64,000 nucleotides of DNA from positions 180,661,170 to 180,725,169 of the forward strand of contig NC_068910.1 of NCBI RefSeq assembly GCF_023091745.1. Reading direction: 5' to 3'. The notes beneath the pieces were generated by a model. The model searched no databases. It saw only the letters and a list, made by a program, of their open reading frames with translations, and was not told the DNA's origin. Positions 10,636 to 22,414 of this stretch are shown here, in pieces (positions within the stretch are counted from its first letter, which is position 1; each line of letters starts with the position of its first letter). Both the position numbers and the translations under genes were made by a program. The DNA is from Budorcas taxicolor (taxonomy: Eukaryota > Chordata > Mammalia > Artiodactyla > Bovidae).

Positions 10636-13133
10636 ATTCAGTTCAGTTCAGTGGCTCAGTCATGTCTGACTCTTTGCTACCCCATGAACCGCCGCACGCC
10701 AGGCCTCCCTGTCCATCACCAACTTCCGGAGTTCACTCAAACTCATGTCCATTGAGTCGGTGATGTCACCCAACCATTTCATCCTCTGTTGTCCCCTTCT
10801 CCTCCCTGCCTTCAATCTTTCCCAGCATCAGGGTCTTTTCAAAGGAGTTAGCTCCACATCAGGTGGCCAAAGTATTGGAGTTTCAGCTTCAACATCAGTC
10901 CTTCCAATGAGTATTCAGGACTGATCTTTGGATGGACTGGTTGGATCTCCTCACAGTCCAAGGGACTCTCAAGAGTCTTCTCCAACACCACAGTTCAAAA
11001 GCATCAGTTCTCCTGCACTCAACTTTCTTTATAGTCCAACTCTCACATCCATACATGACTACTGGAAAAACAGATCTTTGGTGGTAATGTCTCTGCTTTT
11101 TAATATGCTGTCTAGGTTGGTCATAACTTTCCTTCCAAGGAGTAAGCGTCTTTTAATTTCATGCATTCAATCACCATCTGCAGTGATTTTGGAGCCCAAA
11201 AAAATAAAGGCTGACACTGTTTCCCCATCTATTTGCCATGAAGTGATGGGACTGGATGCCATGATGTTAGTTTCGTGAATGTTGAGCTTTAAGCCAACTT
11301 TTTTACTCTTCTCTTTCACTTTCATCAAGAGGCTTTTTAGTTCCTCTTCACTTTCTACCATAAGGTTGTGTAATCTACATATCTGAGATTATTGATATTT
11401 CTCTCAGCAATCTTGATTCCAGCTTGTGCTTCCTCCAGTGCCAGGGTCCAGCCCTGGTGGATCCAGGGTAATTTTAAGGGGAGATGGAGTAGGCAAAGAA
11501 AAACTTACTTATTTAGAAACATAAGGAGATATTAGGAAAGAATAGTATAGTAGGAAAATTAGTGGAGAAAAGATGCTGAATAACTTGCTTTACGTGGAAA
11601 GCTAATAAAACCTCAAGACAAGAGGTTTGCACCATCTACGTAGGCCACCAGCGCCTGCTTTAATAGCAGAGGGTGCCCTGCCTTGGGCTCCCTCTCACGT
11701 TGGTCTTAGAAGCCAGGGCAAGTAAGTAGACATTATGAGCCTCCACGCCACAGATGGGAATTCAGCCAGAAAAGAAGAGAAGGAGAAAAGACCACACGGG
11801 GGAAACCAGTCTTTCCAGTGACTGGCCCTTCCTTTATTGTTTGGGAAAGCCTTTTATACTTTTGGTTGTACATAGAGATCAATGGATAATACAAAATTAT
11901 GCAGCATCAGCAGCCCTGACTCTTATCGAGACCAGGCTTTCTCTCTGCATACCTAGCTGTATACACAAGCCTTAGGTGATTTACATCATCTTATGGCCAG
12001 AAGGCCTATTAGCATTTTACGTCCCTTTTCTGATAAGAGTCTGTCAACCAGAAAACTTATTTGCCCTTAAAAGTGTTGTTCTTTCCAAAGTCTGGTGCCA
12101 CTCTCAGAAAGCACTAAATATATAACAAAGAAAGAGGAGTACAGTGATTTATAACAAAGAGAAAATTAATTAACTCAAAAGTCTAGTGTTGCTAACATTA
12201 AAACTACTATATTTTTTTTTTCTATATCCCAATTACATTGATTAATGTACTTCAGGTACCTAAAAGATAAAGAATATGGAGGCCTGGCAGCAAACATTAA
12301 CTCAACAATGAAATCCTTCACCAAACTAATTCTTAGCTCTAAAAGGCTCTATATCTTTAAGATGTTTTAAGCTTTGTGCCCCTCACGGTTGGGGGGCTGT
12401 AAACAATCACAAGTTATAAAAGTCTCCAACTGTCAGGCAAGTTAGAGAGCCATCAGAGGGATTTGAGCTGAAACTTTCCTTTCATATACAGGAGACCAGC
12501 TGGAGCTCTAAGTTAACTTTTTCCAGAGAAAGGTAGTCGGGGATGGTCCCCTGTAATGTCAGAAGAGTATAGTATAGCAGACAGTAAGCAGACAGATTTT
12601 GGTTTCGGGGTAGATGCTCAGGCAGAGGATCCCTTCAGACCTGACTCACCTTGCCCCGTCAGGTCTTTCCGCATGACCTTGTCATGGGTGGGATCTCCTG
12701 TGCGGCTCCCGGCCCTCCAGCCCAGCGTTTCTCATGATTTACTCTGCATGTAATTTAAATAAGCAGGGTGACAATATATAGCCTGATGTACTCTTTTTCC
12801 TATTTGGAACCAGTCTGATGTTTCATGTCCAGTTCCAACTGTTGCTTCCTGACCTGCATACAGGTTTCTCAAGAGGCACTCATCTCATGTACTAGTAAAG
12901 TAATGCTCAAAATTCTCCAAGCCAGGCTTCAGCAATACATGAACAGTGAACTTCCAGATGTTCAAGCTGGTTTTAGAAAAGGCAGAGGAACCAAACATCA
13001 AATTGCGAACATCTGCTGGATCATTGAAAAAGCAAGAGAGTTCCAGAAAAACATCTATTTCTGCTTTATTAGCGATGCCAAAGCCTTTGACTGTGTGGAT
13101 CACAATGAACTGTGGAAAATTCTGAAAGAGATG
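10636..13133 (-). mobile_element. BovB with 5' inversion, carrying a nested LTR
   Basis: Antisense BovB runs 10636-11438 and 12721-12877. The orientation then flips, and 12878-13133 is sense BovB RT sequence from further 5' in the element (encoding SSNCCF… to …AKAFDCVDHNELWKIL). Both pieces share one target duplication, GGAAACCCT, at 10627-10635 and 13134-13142. This is the pattern expected from twin priming. An ERV-type LTR sits inside at 11439-12713. Confidence 0.88.
11439..12713. mobile_element. Solo LTR of an endogenous retrovirus, inside BovB
   Basis: A 1.27-kb non-BovB block interrupts BovB sequence and is bounded by a CCTCCAG duplication (11432-11438, 12714-12720). The block starts TGCCAGGGTCCAGCCC, resembling bovine ERVK-like LTRs, and has no retroviral coding region. 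The expected terminal CA is not present at the right edge. Family assignment is from memory and needs a repeat search. Confidence 0.7.
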
Positions 13134-13885
13134 GGAAACCCTGTTAATTTCTACTAATTGAGTCTTCCTGAACCAGTATTTCACTGCCCTATTAAATATT
13201 TACTATACATCTATTTATATATATTTTACTTAATATAATTCAGTTATTTCATACATCTCTGAAGTTGTATACAACTTTGTTAAAATTTTTCTTAGATATG
13301 TTTGTATTTTATCCATTACTTTTTAAATTACATTTTTAATTGATATTTAATTACATAGAGCAAAACTTTATTTTCATATGTTAATTTTGTGTCTAGCAAA
13401 CTTGCTAGAAAATCTATTAATACTAATAATTTATTTGGGATCCCTTTGAATTTTTGAGTTAGACAGTTTTATTACCTGAGATTAAAAGGTTTTGTTTTTT
13501 CCTTTCCAAACTCTATGCCCTCACATACACACATATTTACAAATATATATAAATTTGGTTTTCTGCCCTAGCTAGAGATTGGGCAAAAGTGAGAGTAATG
13601 AACGTCTTGTTTTGTTCTTGATTTTAAAGGGATGGCTTCAACACTTCAAAATTCCTCAAGTAAAGGGATTTGCTTTAACACCATCATGTAAGATGTTTGC
13701 TGTAGATTTTTGAAGAATGCTTTATGAAGGTAAAGAAGTTTCCTGTTATTCCTAGTTTGCTAATTTGTTTTATTTTTTAAGTCATGATTGATTGTTGAAT
13801 GTTTTTAAGCATTTTTTTTTTGCTCCTGTATTGAGATGATTGGATTGCTTTTCTCCCTTTATTTAATTAAAAATAAATAAATTTA

Positions 13886-14219
13886 TTTATTTGTTTTTGG
13901 CTGGGCTGGGTCTTTGTCACTATGCTGGCTTTCTCTAGTTGCAGTGAGTGGGGCCTACTCTCTAGTTGCCTTGTTCAGGCTTCTCATTACAGTGGCTTCT
14001 CTTGTTTCAGCGCACAGGTTTCAGGGCATGCAGGGTTCAGTAGCTGAGGCACATGGGCTCAGTAGTTGCATCTCCTGGGCTCTAGAGCACAGGCTCAGTA
14101 GTTGGGGTGCATGGGCTTTGTTGCTCCACGGCATATGGCATTTTCCTGGATCAGAGATCTAACCCATATCTCCTGCATTGGTAGGCGGAATCTTTACCAC
14201 TGAGCCACCAGGGAAGCCC
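13886..14219 (-). mobile_element. CHR-type tRNA-derived SINE, antisense
   Basis: The right end reads ACCACTGAGCCACCAGGGAAGCCCC, the reverse complement of a cetartiodactyl tRNA-derived SINE head. The body carries repeated 'CTCAGTAGTTG' phrases typical of the long CHR family. Confidence 0.8.
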
Positions 14220-14389
14220 CACTTTTCTCCTTTAACACATTCATATTTTAATGTGTTTATTAACTTAATTTTCTAATGTTAAATTCAAATTGAATTTGTA
14301 GGATAAATTAACTCAATCCTAGTATATCAATTTTTAATTATTATACATTACTTGATCCTGGTATTCATTTAATTTTGCATCATTTTTCA

Positions 14390-14820
14390 TGAGAGATGAT
14401 TGTTGAGGTAGTCTAAGAGCAAGTTGGAAAAGAATTTCCAGACACAGGACATTTCTGAACAGAGTGAGTTTATTAAGAACAAAGAGCACAGATAAGTGGG
14501 CACACCAAGCTCAGTGGGCCAGCCTCCTGAGAGACCAGGGAAAGCCAACAGTTTTTGTGAATTAATAGCCAATTTGTATAGCCTCAAGAGGAAGAAAATT
14601 CCTGTTGGAAGGTTGTTCTGAGGTGATTGGTTGGGACGCTATAGGGTGTTTACTGGAGTGGGCATCTTTGCCTAATTGGGAGTAAGGAAGCTTGTTAGTG
14701 ATGATCGGGGAGCTTTTAGCAATGCTTAAAAAGAGGCTCCATCAGCTTCAGAGGTGACCTTGATTCTGGGCTCTGCTTCTGTGTCCTTGGGGGCAGGACT
14801 CAACAATGGTGACCTATAAC
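14390..14820. repeat. Unidentified block inside antisense L1
   Basis: The sequence differs from the flanking L1 in composition (GC-richer, 'TTTATTAAGAACAAAGAGCACAG' etc.). It may be an old LTR. I cannot name the family, and no coding potential is seen. Confidence 0.3.
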
Positions 14821-15735
14821 TTTCTTATACAATCCTCATTGAGTTTGATGTCAAAGTTACATTAATTTTACAAAATAGTGGATTTTTTCCCTCTCTTTTC
14901 TACACTCTGTAATAGTTTACTTATGGTCAGAGTACATTTTCCTGGTAAAACCATCATGGTCTGTTTTCTTTGTGAGCAAATTGTTACAGTCAATTGTATT
15001 TTTTAAATTACTGCATTATTTAGGCCTTCTATTTTAATTTGACTCCATTTTGATAAAGTATATATTTTCAATATGTAACTTGACATGTATATTTCTATCT
15101 TTATTTGCAATATATAAAATTATTAGTGTCAAGATATTCAGCAAATACTATTAATTTTCTTGGTTTACAATTTCATTTTAACTTTTTTGTAAAGTAAAAT
15201 TGACTTTTCATGTTATATAGTTTTATGTTTTGACAGATAAATAGAGTTGTGTAACAACCACGACCATCTAGCTGCAGGACTCTACTACTCCGAAAAAAAT
15301 TCTTTATGCTGCCCCATTGAAGTCAAGTCCTTCCTATGAACCCTTACAACATGTAGCCTCTAATTTGTTCTTCATCGCTACATTTTTGCCTTTTCCAGAA
15401 TGTCATAAAAATTAATCATACATGATTTTGAGTTTGGCTTATATTACTAACTATAATACTTTTGAGATTCATCCATGTGGTTGTGTGTATCAAAATTCAT
15501 TCATTTGTATTATTGAGGAGTCTTCCACTGTACAGATATTCCACAGTTTATCCACCCACCAGTTGAAGGATTTTTTAATTATTTTCAGTTTGTTTGTTTT
15601 ACACAGTTCAGATTCTTTATTTTTAGTTTTTTCTTTTTTGATCATTTTATATTTATAGAAAAGTTGTAAAGATGTTACAGAGAGTCCTCATATCCCTTAT
15701 TTTTTAACTTATTGTAATAATTTAATTATTTTTAT

Positions 15736-16150
15736 TTTTTAATTGGAGGAAAATTGCTTTACAATGTTGTGTTGGTTTCTGCCATACAAAACACAAATCC
15801 ACCATGATTATACTTTTATCATCTCCCTCTTGAGCCTCCCTCTCCTTCCCCCACCCCACTCCTCTAGATCACCACAGAACACCAAGCTGGGCTCCTTGTG
15901 TTATTCAGCAACATCTCACCAGCATTCTGTTCTACACATCGTAGTGTATATATGTCGATGTTACTTTCTCCATTCATCCCACTCTTTCCTTCCCCAACAG
16001 TGTCCACAAATCCTTTCTCTATATCTGTCTCCATTCCTTCCTTGCAAATAGGTTCATCAACACCATTTTTATCTATTCCATATATGTTAACTCATATTCT
16101 TTACCCAGCTTTCCCTATATAACCATGAGATATCCATCAACACTGTTTTT
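15736..16150 (-). mobile_element. Bovine-type L1 3' end, antisense
   Basis: The text ATTGGAGGAAAATTGCTTTAC, then GTTGGTTTCTGCCATACA and a C-rich stretch, is the reverse complement of the bovine L1 3' UTR. Confidence 0.75.
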
Positions 16151-16795
16151 CTCAGTTCAGTCTCTCAGTCATGTCCAACTCTTTGTGAGAGTCCTACTCT
16201 TTGCAACCCATCAACACTAAGAATTGATAAATGATTTGTTTGGTTGGTTGTTCAGTCACCAAGTCATGTCCAACTCTTTGTGAGAGTCCTACTCTTTGCA
16301 ACCCATCAACACTAAGAATTGATAAATGATTTGTTTGGTTGGTTGTTCAGTCACCAAGTCATGTCCAACTCTTTGTGACTCTATGGACTGCAGCACACCA
16401 GGATTCCCTGTTCCTCACCATCTCCTGGAGTTTGCCTGAGTTCATGTCCATCAAATCAGTAATGCTATCCAACAATCTCATCCTCTGCTGTCTTCTTCTT
16501 CTGCCTTCCATCTTTCCCAGCATCAGGAACTTTTCCAATGAGTCAGCTCTTCACAACAAGTGGCCAAAGTATTACAGCTTCAACTTTAGGATCAGTCCTT
16601 CCAGTGAATATTCAGGGTTGATTTCCTTTAGGATTGAGTGGTTTGCTCTCCTTTCAGTCCAAGGGACTCTCAAGAGCCTTCTCCAGCACCACAGTTCAAA
16701 ACCATCAATTCTTCAGTGTTCTCCCTTCTTTATGGTCCAGTTCTCACATGGGTACATGACTACTGGAAAAGCATTTCATAGCCTTGATACTATAG
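16150..16795 (-). mobile_element. Older BovB 3' fragment with internal tandem duplication
   Basis: The minus strand encodes the BovB C-terminus in decayed form. Its 3' terminal part has been duplicated (see the repeat at 16171-16378). More diverged than the neighbouring BovB copies. Confidence 0.8.
16171..16378. repeat. 95-bp tandem duplication
   Basis: ATGTCCAACTCTTTGTGA recurs at 16171, 16266 and 16361, a fixed 95-bp spacing. The first two units appear identical over their length, and the third diverges after about 18 bp. Confidence 0.95.
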
Positions 16796-16879
16796 CCTTA
16801 CTACTATTATACTACAGACGTTATTCAGATTTTCCCAGACTTTTTATTGTCATTTTTCTGTTCCAAGTTCTTATCTGGG

Positions 16880-19072
16880 ATCAGTTCAGTTCAGTCACTC
16901 AGTCGTGTCCAACTTTTTGTGACCCCATGAATCGCAGCATGCCAGGCCTCCCTGTCCATCACCAAATCCCAGAGTTCACTCAAACTCATGTCCATCGCGT
17001 CAGGGACACCATCCAGCCATCTCATCTTCTGCCATCCCCTTCTCCTCCTGCCCCCAATCCCTCCCAGCATCAGAGTCTTTTCCAGTGAGTCAACTCTTCG
17101 CATGAGGTAGCCAAAGTACTAGAGTTTCAGCTTCAGCATCATTCCCTCCAAAGAAGTTAAATAAGCAGAGTGGCAATATACAGCTTTGACATACTCCTTT
17201 CCCAATTTGGAACCAGTCTGTTTTTCCATGTCTGGTTCTAACTGCTGCTTCATGATTACAAACCTCCATCCATAGTCCTTCAGGAACTCTATCTATCAGA
17301 TGTAACCCCTTGAATCTATTTCTCACTTCCACTGTATGATCATAAGGGATTTGATTTAGGTCAGACCTGAATGGCCAGGTGGTTTTCCCTATGTTCTTCA
17401 ATTTAAGTCTGAATTTGGCAATAAGGAGTTCATTATCAGAGCCACAGTGCACTCCCGGTCTTGTTTTAGCTGACTGTACAGAGCTTCTCCATCTTTGGCT
17501 ACAAAAAACGTAATCAATCTGATTTCAATATTGACCATCTGGTGATGTCAATGTGCAGAGTCATCTCTTATGTTGTTGGAAGAGGGTGTTTGCCATAACC
17601 AGCACGCTCTCTTGGAAAAACTCTGTTAGCCATTGTCCTGCTTCATTTTGTACTCCAAGGCCAAATTTGCCTGTTACTCCAGGTACCTCTTGACTTCCTG
17701 CTTTTACATTCTAGTCCCCTATGGTGAAAAGGAAATCTTTTGGCGGTGGTAGTTTTAGAAGGTCTTTTAGGTCTTCATAGAACCATTCAACTTCAGCTCC
17801 TTTGGTTTTAGTGGTTAGGGCATAGACTTGGATTACTGTGATATTGAATGGTTTGCCTTGGAAACAAACAGAGATCATTCTGTCATTTTTTAGATTGCAC
17901 CCAAGTACTGCCTTTTGGACTGTTTTGTTGACTATGAGGGCAACTCTATTTCTTCTGAGGGATTCTTGCCTACAGTAGTGGATATAATGGTCATCTGAAT
18001 TAAATTTGCCTATCCATACCTATTTTAGTTCACTGATCCCTGAAATGTTGATGCTCACTCTTGCCATCTCCTATTTGACCACTTCCAATTTACCTTGATT
18101 CATGGACCTAACATTCCAGGTTCCTATGTAATATTATTCTTCAGAGCACTGGACTTTACTTTCACCACCAGACACATTCACAATTAGGCATTGTTTCTGC
18201 TTTGGCTCAGCCTCTTCATTCCCTCTGGAGCTATTTCTCCACTCTTCTCTAGTAGCCTATCAGACACCTACCTACCGGGTGCTCATCTTTCAGTGCCTTA
18301 TCTTTTTCACTTTTCATACTGTTCATGAGATTCTCAAGGCAAGAGTGCTGAAGTGGTTTGCCATTCCCTTCTCTGGTGCACTACGTTTTGCCAGAACTCT
18401 CCACCATGACCCGTCCATCTTGGGTGGCCCTACACAACATGGCTCTTAGTTTCACTGAGTTAGACAAGGTTGTGGTCCATGTGATCAGTTTGGTTAGTTT
18501 TCTGTGGTTCATGATTTCATTCCATCTGCCCCCTGGTGGATGAGGATAAAAGGCTTGTGGAAGCTTCCTGATAGGAAGGAACTGGCTATGGGGAAAACTA
18601 TGTCTTGTTCTGGTGGCCAAGGCCCTGCTCAGTAAGTCTTCACCAATTTTCTGCTGATGGGTGGGCCTGTGTTCCCTCCTTGTAATGTGGCCTGAGGCCA
18701 AACTATGGTAGGTGTAATGGTGGTAATGGTGACCTCCTTCAAAAGGACTTATGCCAGCATGCAGAGCCTCCCAGGACTGTTGTATTCAGTGACCCTGACC
18801 ACGCAGCAGGCCACTGTCAACCCACACCTACACCAGAGACTCCTGGACACTTACAGGAAAGGCTGGTTAGATCTCTTGCGGGATTACTGCTCCTTTCTCC
18901 TGGGTCCTGGTGCACACAAAGTTTTGTTTGTACTCTCCAAGACTCTCTGTTTCCCCAGTCCAATGGAAGTTCTGTAATGAAGTCCTGCTGACCTTCAAAG
19001 TCAGATTCCTTGGGAATACTGAGTCCCTTAGCCAGATCCCCAGGTTTGGAAGTCTGTTGGTGGGCCTAGAAT
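16880..19072 (-). mobile_element. BovB keeping the 5'/endonuclease half, RT half deleted
   Basis: The antisense BovB 3' end is at 16880-17156. Sequence then jumps at an AGAA microhomology to a small RT piece (about 17157-17255), and jumps again to the endonuclease linker and 5' region (about 17260-19072). Minus-strand translation at 17090-17452 shows the endonuclease tail (NELLIAKFRLKLKN) joined to an RT fragment ([11 protein letters not shown]). This is the only copy here showing the BovB 5' region; its 5' limit is approximate. Confidence 0.8.
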
Positions 19073-19169
19073 TTTACAAGTACAGGGTGATATCTCATTG
19101 TGGTTTTGATTTGCATTTCCCTATAGTAATGCTGAGCATTTTTTCATGTGCTTGTTAGCCACCTGTATG

Positions 19170-22037
19170 AGTAACAGGCTAATTTGGCCTTGGAGTACAG
19201 AATAGAGTTCTGCCAAGAGAACACACTGGTCATAGCAAACACCCTCTTCCAACAGCACAAGAGAAGACTCTACATAAGGACATTACCAGATAATCAACAC
19301 CAAAATCAGGTTGATTACATTTTTTGCAGCCAAAGATGGAGAGGCTCTATACAGTCAGCAAAAACAAGACTGGGAGCTGACTGTGGCTCAGATCATGAAC
19401 TCAGTATTGCCAAATTCAGACTGATATTGAAGAAAGTAGGGAAAACCACTAGACCATTCAGTTCAGTTCAGTTCAGTCGCTCAGTCATGTCCAACTGTTT
19501 GCTACCCTATGAACTGCAGCACTCCAGGCCTCCCTGTCCATCACCAACTCCCGGAGTTCACTCAGATTCATGTCCATCGAGTCAGTGATGCCATCCAGCC
19601 ATCTCATCCTCTGTCGTCCCCTTCTCCTCCTGCCCCCAATCCCTCCCAGCATCAGAGTCTTTTCCAATGAGTCAACTCTTTGCATGAGGTGGCCAAAGTA
19701 CTGGAGTTTCAGCTTTAGCATCAGTCCTTCCAAAGAACACCCAGGACTGATCTCCTTTAGAATGGACTGGTTGGATCCCCTTGCAGTCCAAGGGACTCTC
19801 AAGAGTCTTCTCCAACACCACAGTTCAAAAGCATCAATTCTTTAGCACTCAGCTCTCTTCACAGTCCAACTCTCAGATCCATACATGACTACTGGAAAAA
19901 ACTTAGCCTTGACTAGATGGACCTTTGTTGGCAAAGTAATGTCTCAGCTTTTGAATATGCTATCTAGGTTGGTCATAACTTTCCATGACCTAAATCAAAT
20001 CCCTTATGACTATACCATGGAAGTGAGAAATAGATTTAAGGGACTAGATCTGATAGAGTGCCTGATGAACTATAGACAGAGGTTTGTGACATTGTACAGG
20101 AGACGGGAATCAAGACCATCCCCAAGAAAAAGAAATGCAAAAAAGTATAATGGCTCTCTGAGGAGGCCTTACAAATAGCTGTGAAAAGAAGGGAAGTGAA
20201 AAGCAAAGGAGAAAAGGAAAGATGTACCCATTTTAACATAGAGTTCCAAAGAATAGCAAGGAGAGATAAGAAAGCCTTCCTAAGTGATCAATGCAAAGAA
20301 ATAGAGGAAAATAATAGAATGAGAAAGACTAGAGATCTCTTCAAGAAAATTAGAGATGCCAAGGGAACATTTTACGCAAAGATGGGCTCAATAAAGGACA
20401 GAAATGGTAGGGACCTAACAGAAGCAGAAGATATTAAGAACAGGTGACAAGAATACATAGAAGAACTATACAAAAAAGATCTTCATGATCCAGATAATCA
20501 CGATGGTGTGATCACTCACCTAGAGCCAGACATCCTGGAATGTGAAGTCAAGTGAGCCTTAGGCATCATCACTGCAAACAAAGCTAGTGGAGGTGAGGGA
20601 ATTCCAGTCGAGCTATTTCAAATCCTGAAAGATGATGCTGTGAAAGTGCTGCACTCAATATGCCAGCAAATTTGGAAAATTCAGCAGTGGCTACATGACT
20701 GGAAAAGATCAGTTTTCATTCCAATCCCAAAGAAAGGCAATGCAAAAGAATGCTCAAACTACCACACAATTGCACTCATCTCATACGCTAGTAAAGTAAC
20801 GCTCAAAATTCTCCAAGCCAGGCTTCAGCAATATGTGAATCGTAAACTCCCTAATGTTCAAGCTGGTTTTAGAAAAGGCAGAAGAACCAGAGATCAAATT
20901 GCCAACATCTACTGCATCATGGATAAAGCAAGAGAGTTCCAAAAAAACATCTATTTCTGCTTTATTGACTATGCCAAAGCCTTTGACTGTGGGGATCACA
21001 ACAAATTGTGGAAAATTTTGAAAGAGATGGGAACACCAGACCACCTGACCTGCCTCTTGAGAAACCTGTATGCAGATCAGGAAGCAACAGTTAGAACTGG
21101 ATATCGAACAACAGACTAGTTCCAAATAGGAAAAGGAGTATGTCAAGGCTGTATATTGTCACCCTGCTTATTTAACTTCTATGCAGAGTATATCATGAGA
21201 AACGCTGGGCTGGAGAATGCACAAGCTGGAATCAAGATTGACGGGAGAAATATCAATAACCTCAGATATGCAGTTGACACCACCCTTATGGTGAAAATGA
21301 AAAAGAACTAAAAAGCCTCTTGATGAAAGTGAAAGAGGAGAGTGAAAATGTTGGCTTACAGCTCAACATTCAGAAAATGAAGATCATGGCATCCAGTCCC
21401 ATCACTTCATGGGAAATAGATGGGGAAACAGTGGAAACAGTGGGAGGCTAACTTTATTTTTCTGGGCTCCAAAGTCACGGCAGATGGTGACTGCAGCCAT
21501 GAAATTAAATGACGCTTACTCCTCGGAAGGAAAGTTATGACCAAACTAGACAGCATATTAAAAAGCAGAGACATAACTTTGCCAACAAAGGTCCAACTTC
21601 AAGGCTATAGTTTTTCCAGTGGTCATGTATGGATGTGAGAGTTGAACCATAAAGAAAGCTGAGTGCAGAAGAATTGATGCTTTTGAACTGTGGTGTTGGA
21701 GAAGACTCTTGAGAGTCCCTTGGACTGCAAGGGGATCCAACCAGTCCATTGTAAAGATCGGACCTGGGTGTTCATTGGAAGGACTGATATTGAAGCTGAA
21801 ACTCCAATACTTTGGCCACCTGATGCGAAGAGCTGACTCCTTTGAAAAGACCCTGATGCTGGGAAAGATTGAAGGTGGGAGGAGAAGGGGATGACAGATG
21901 AGATGGTTGGGTGGCATCACCGACTCAATGGACATGTGTTTGGGTGGACTCCGGGTGTTGGTGTTAGACGGGGAGGCCTGGCATGCTGAGGTTCATGGGG
22001 TCGCAAAGAGTCAGACATGACTGATCGACTGAACTGA
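19170..22037 (+). mobile_element. BovB, sense, endonuclease tail to 3' end, with nested BovB
   Basis: Sense BovB begins in the endonuclease domain (EFCQENTLVIANTLFQQHKRR at 19200-19265). It runs through RT (FIPIPKKGNAKECSNY near 20716; FIDYAKAFD near 20960) to the 3' end at 22037. An antisense BovB interrupts it at about 19463-19984. Several stops and frameshifts break the frame. It is inserted in the antisense L1, whose sequence resumes at 22038. Confidence 0.9.
19463..19984 (-). mobile_element. Second antisense BovB nested in a sense BovB
   Basis: The host BovB breaks after '…ACTAGACCATTCAG' and resumes with ATGACCTAAATCAAATCCC. Between them is a 5'-truncated antisense BovB 3' fragment with a 105-codon open stretch (19485-19802). 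No long target duplication is visible. Confidence 0.88.
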
Positions 22038-22414
22038 TGTCTTATGTATATAAATATCTATTAAGATTCTCTCCTTATTTTTAATTGGGTTGTTTGGCTT
22101 TTTGATGTTATATGAGTTCCTTCATGAATGTATTGTATGCAGATATCTTCTGCCATTCATAGATGGCCTTTTAATTTTATTGTGTTTCCTTCACTGTGCA
22201 AAAGCTTTTAGTTTGATGTAGTCTCTTTAATTTTGCATTTTTTCCTTTTCTTGAGGAGACATACCCTCCAAAATATTACTAAGACCAATGTAAAAGTACA
22301 TACTCCTTATGTTTTCTTTTAGAAGTTTTATCATTTAAGGTTTTACATTCAAGTTTGTGCATGGTGTGAGAAAGTGGTTTACATTTATTCTTTTGCATTT
22401 AACTGTCCAGCTTT

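Larger units (their letters stand above)
13143..15230 (-). mobile_element. Degraded antisense L1 fragment
   Basis: AT-rich text resembles antisense L1 ORF2, for example ATGTAAGATGTTTGCTGTAG at about 13686 followed by 'TTATTCCTAGTTTGCTAA'. It is interrupted by a CHR SINE (13886-14219) and an unidentified block at about 14390-14820. Limits are approximate. Confidence 0.55.

Noticed and set aside
16339..17088. 249-codon plus-strand frame
   Set aside because: It reads the antisense of two adjacent BovB 3' ends. BovB antisense commonly stays open by chance.
18358..18977. Frames that look like novel small proteins
   Set aside because: They fall in the BovB 5' region (antisense).
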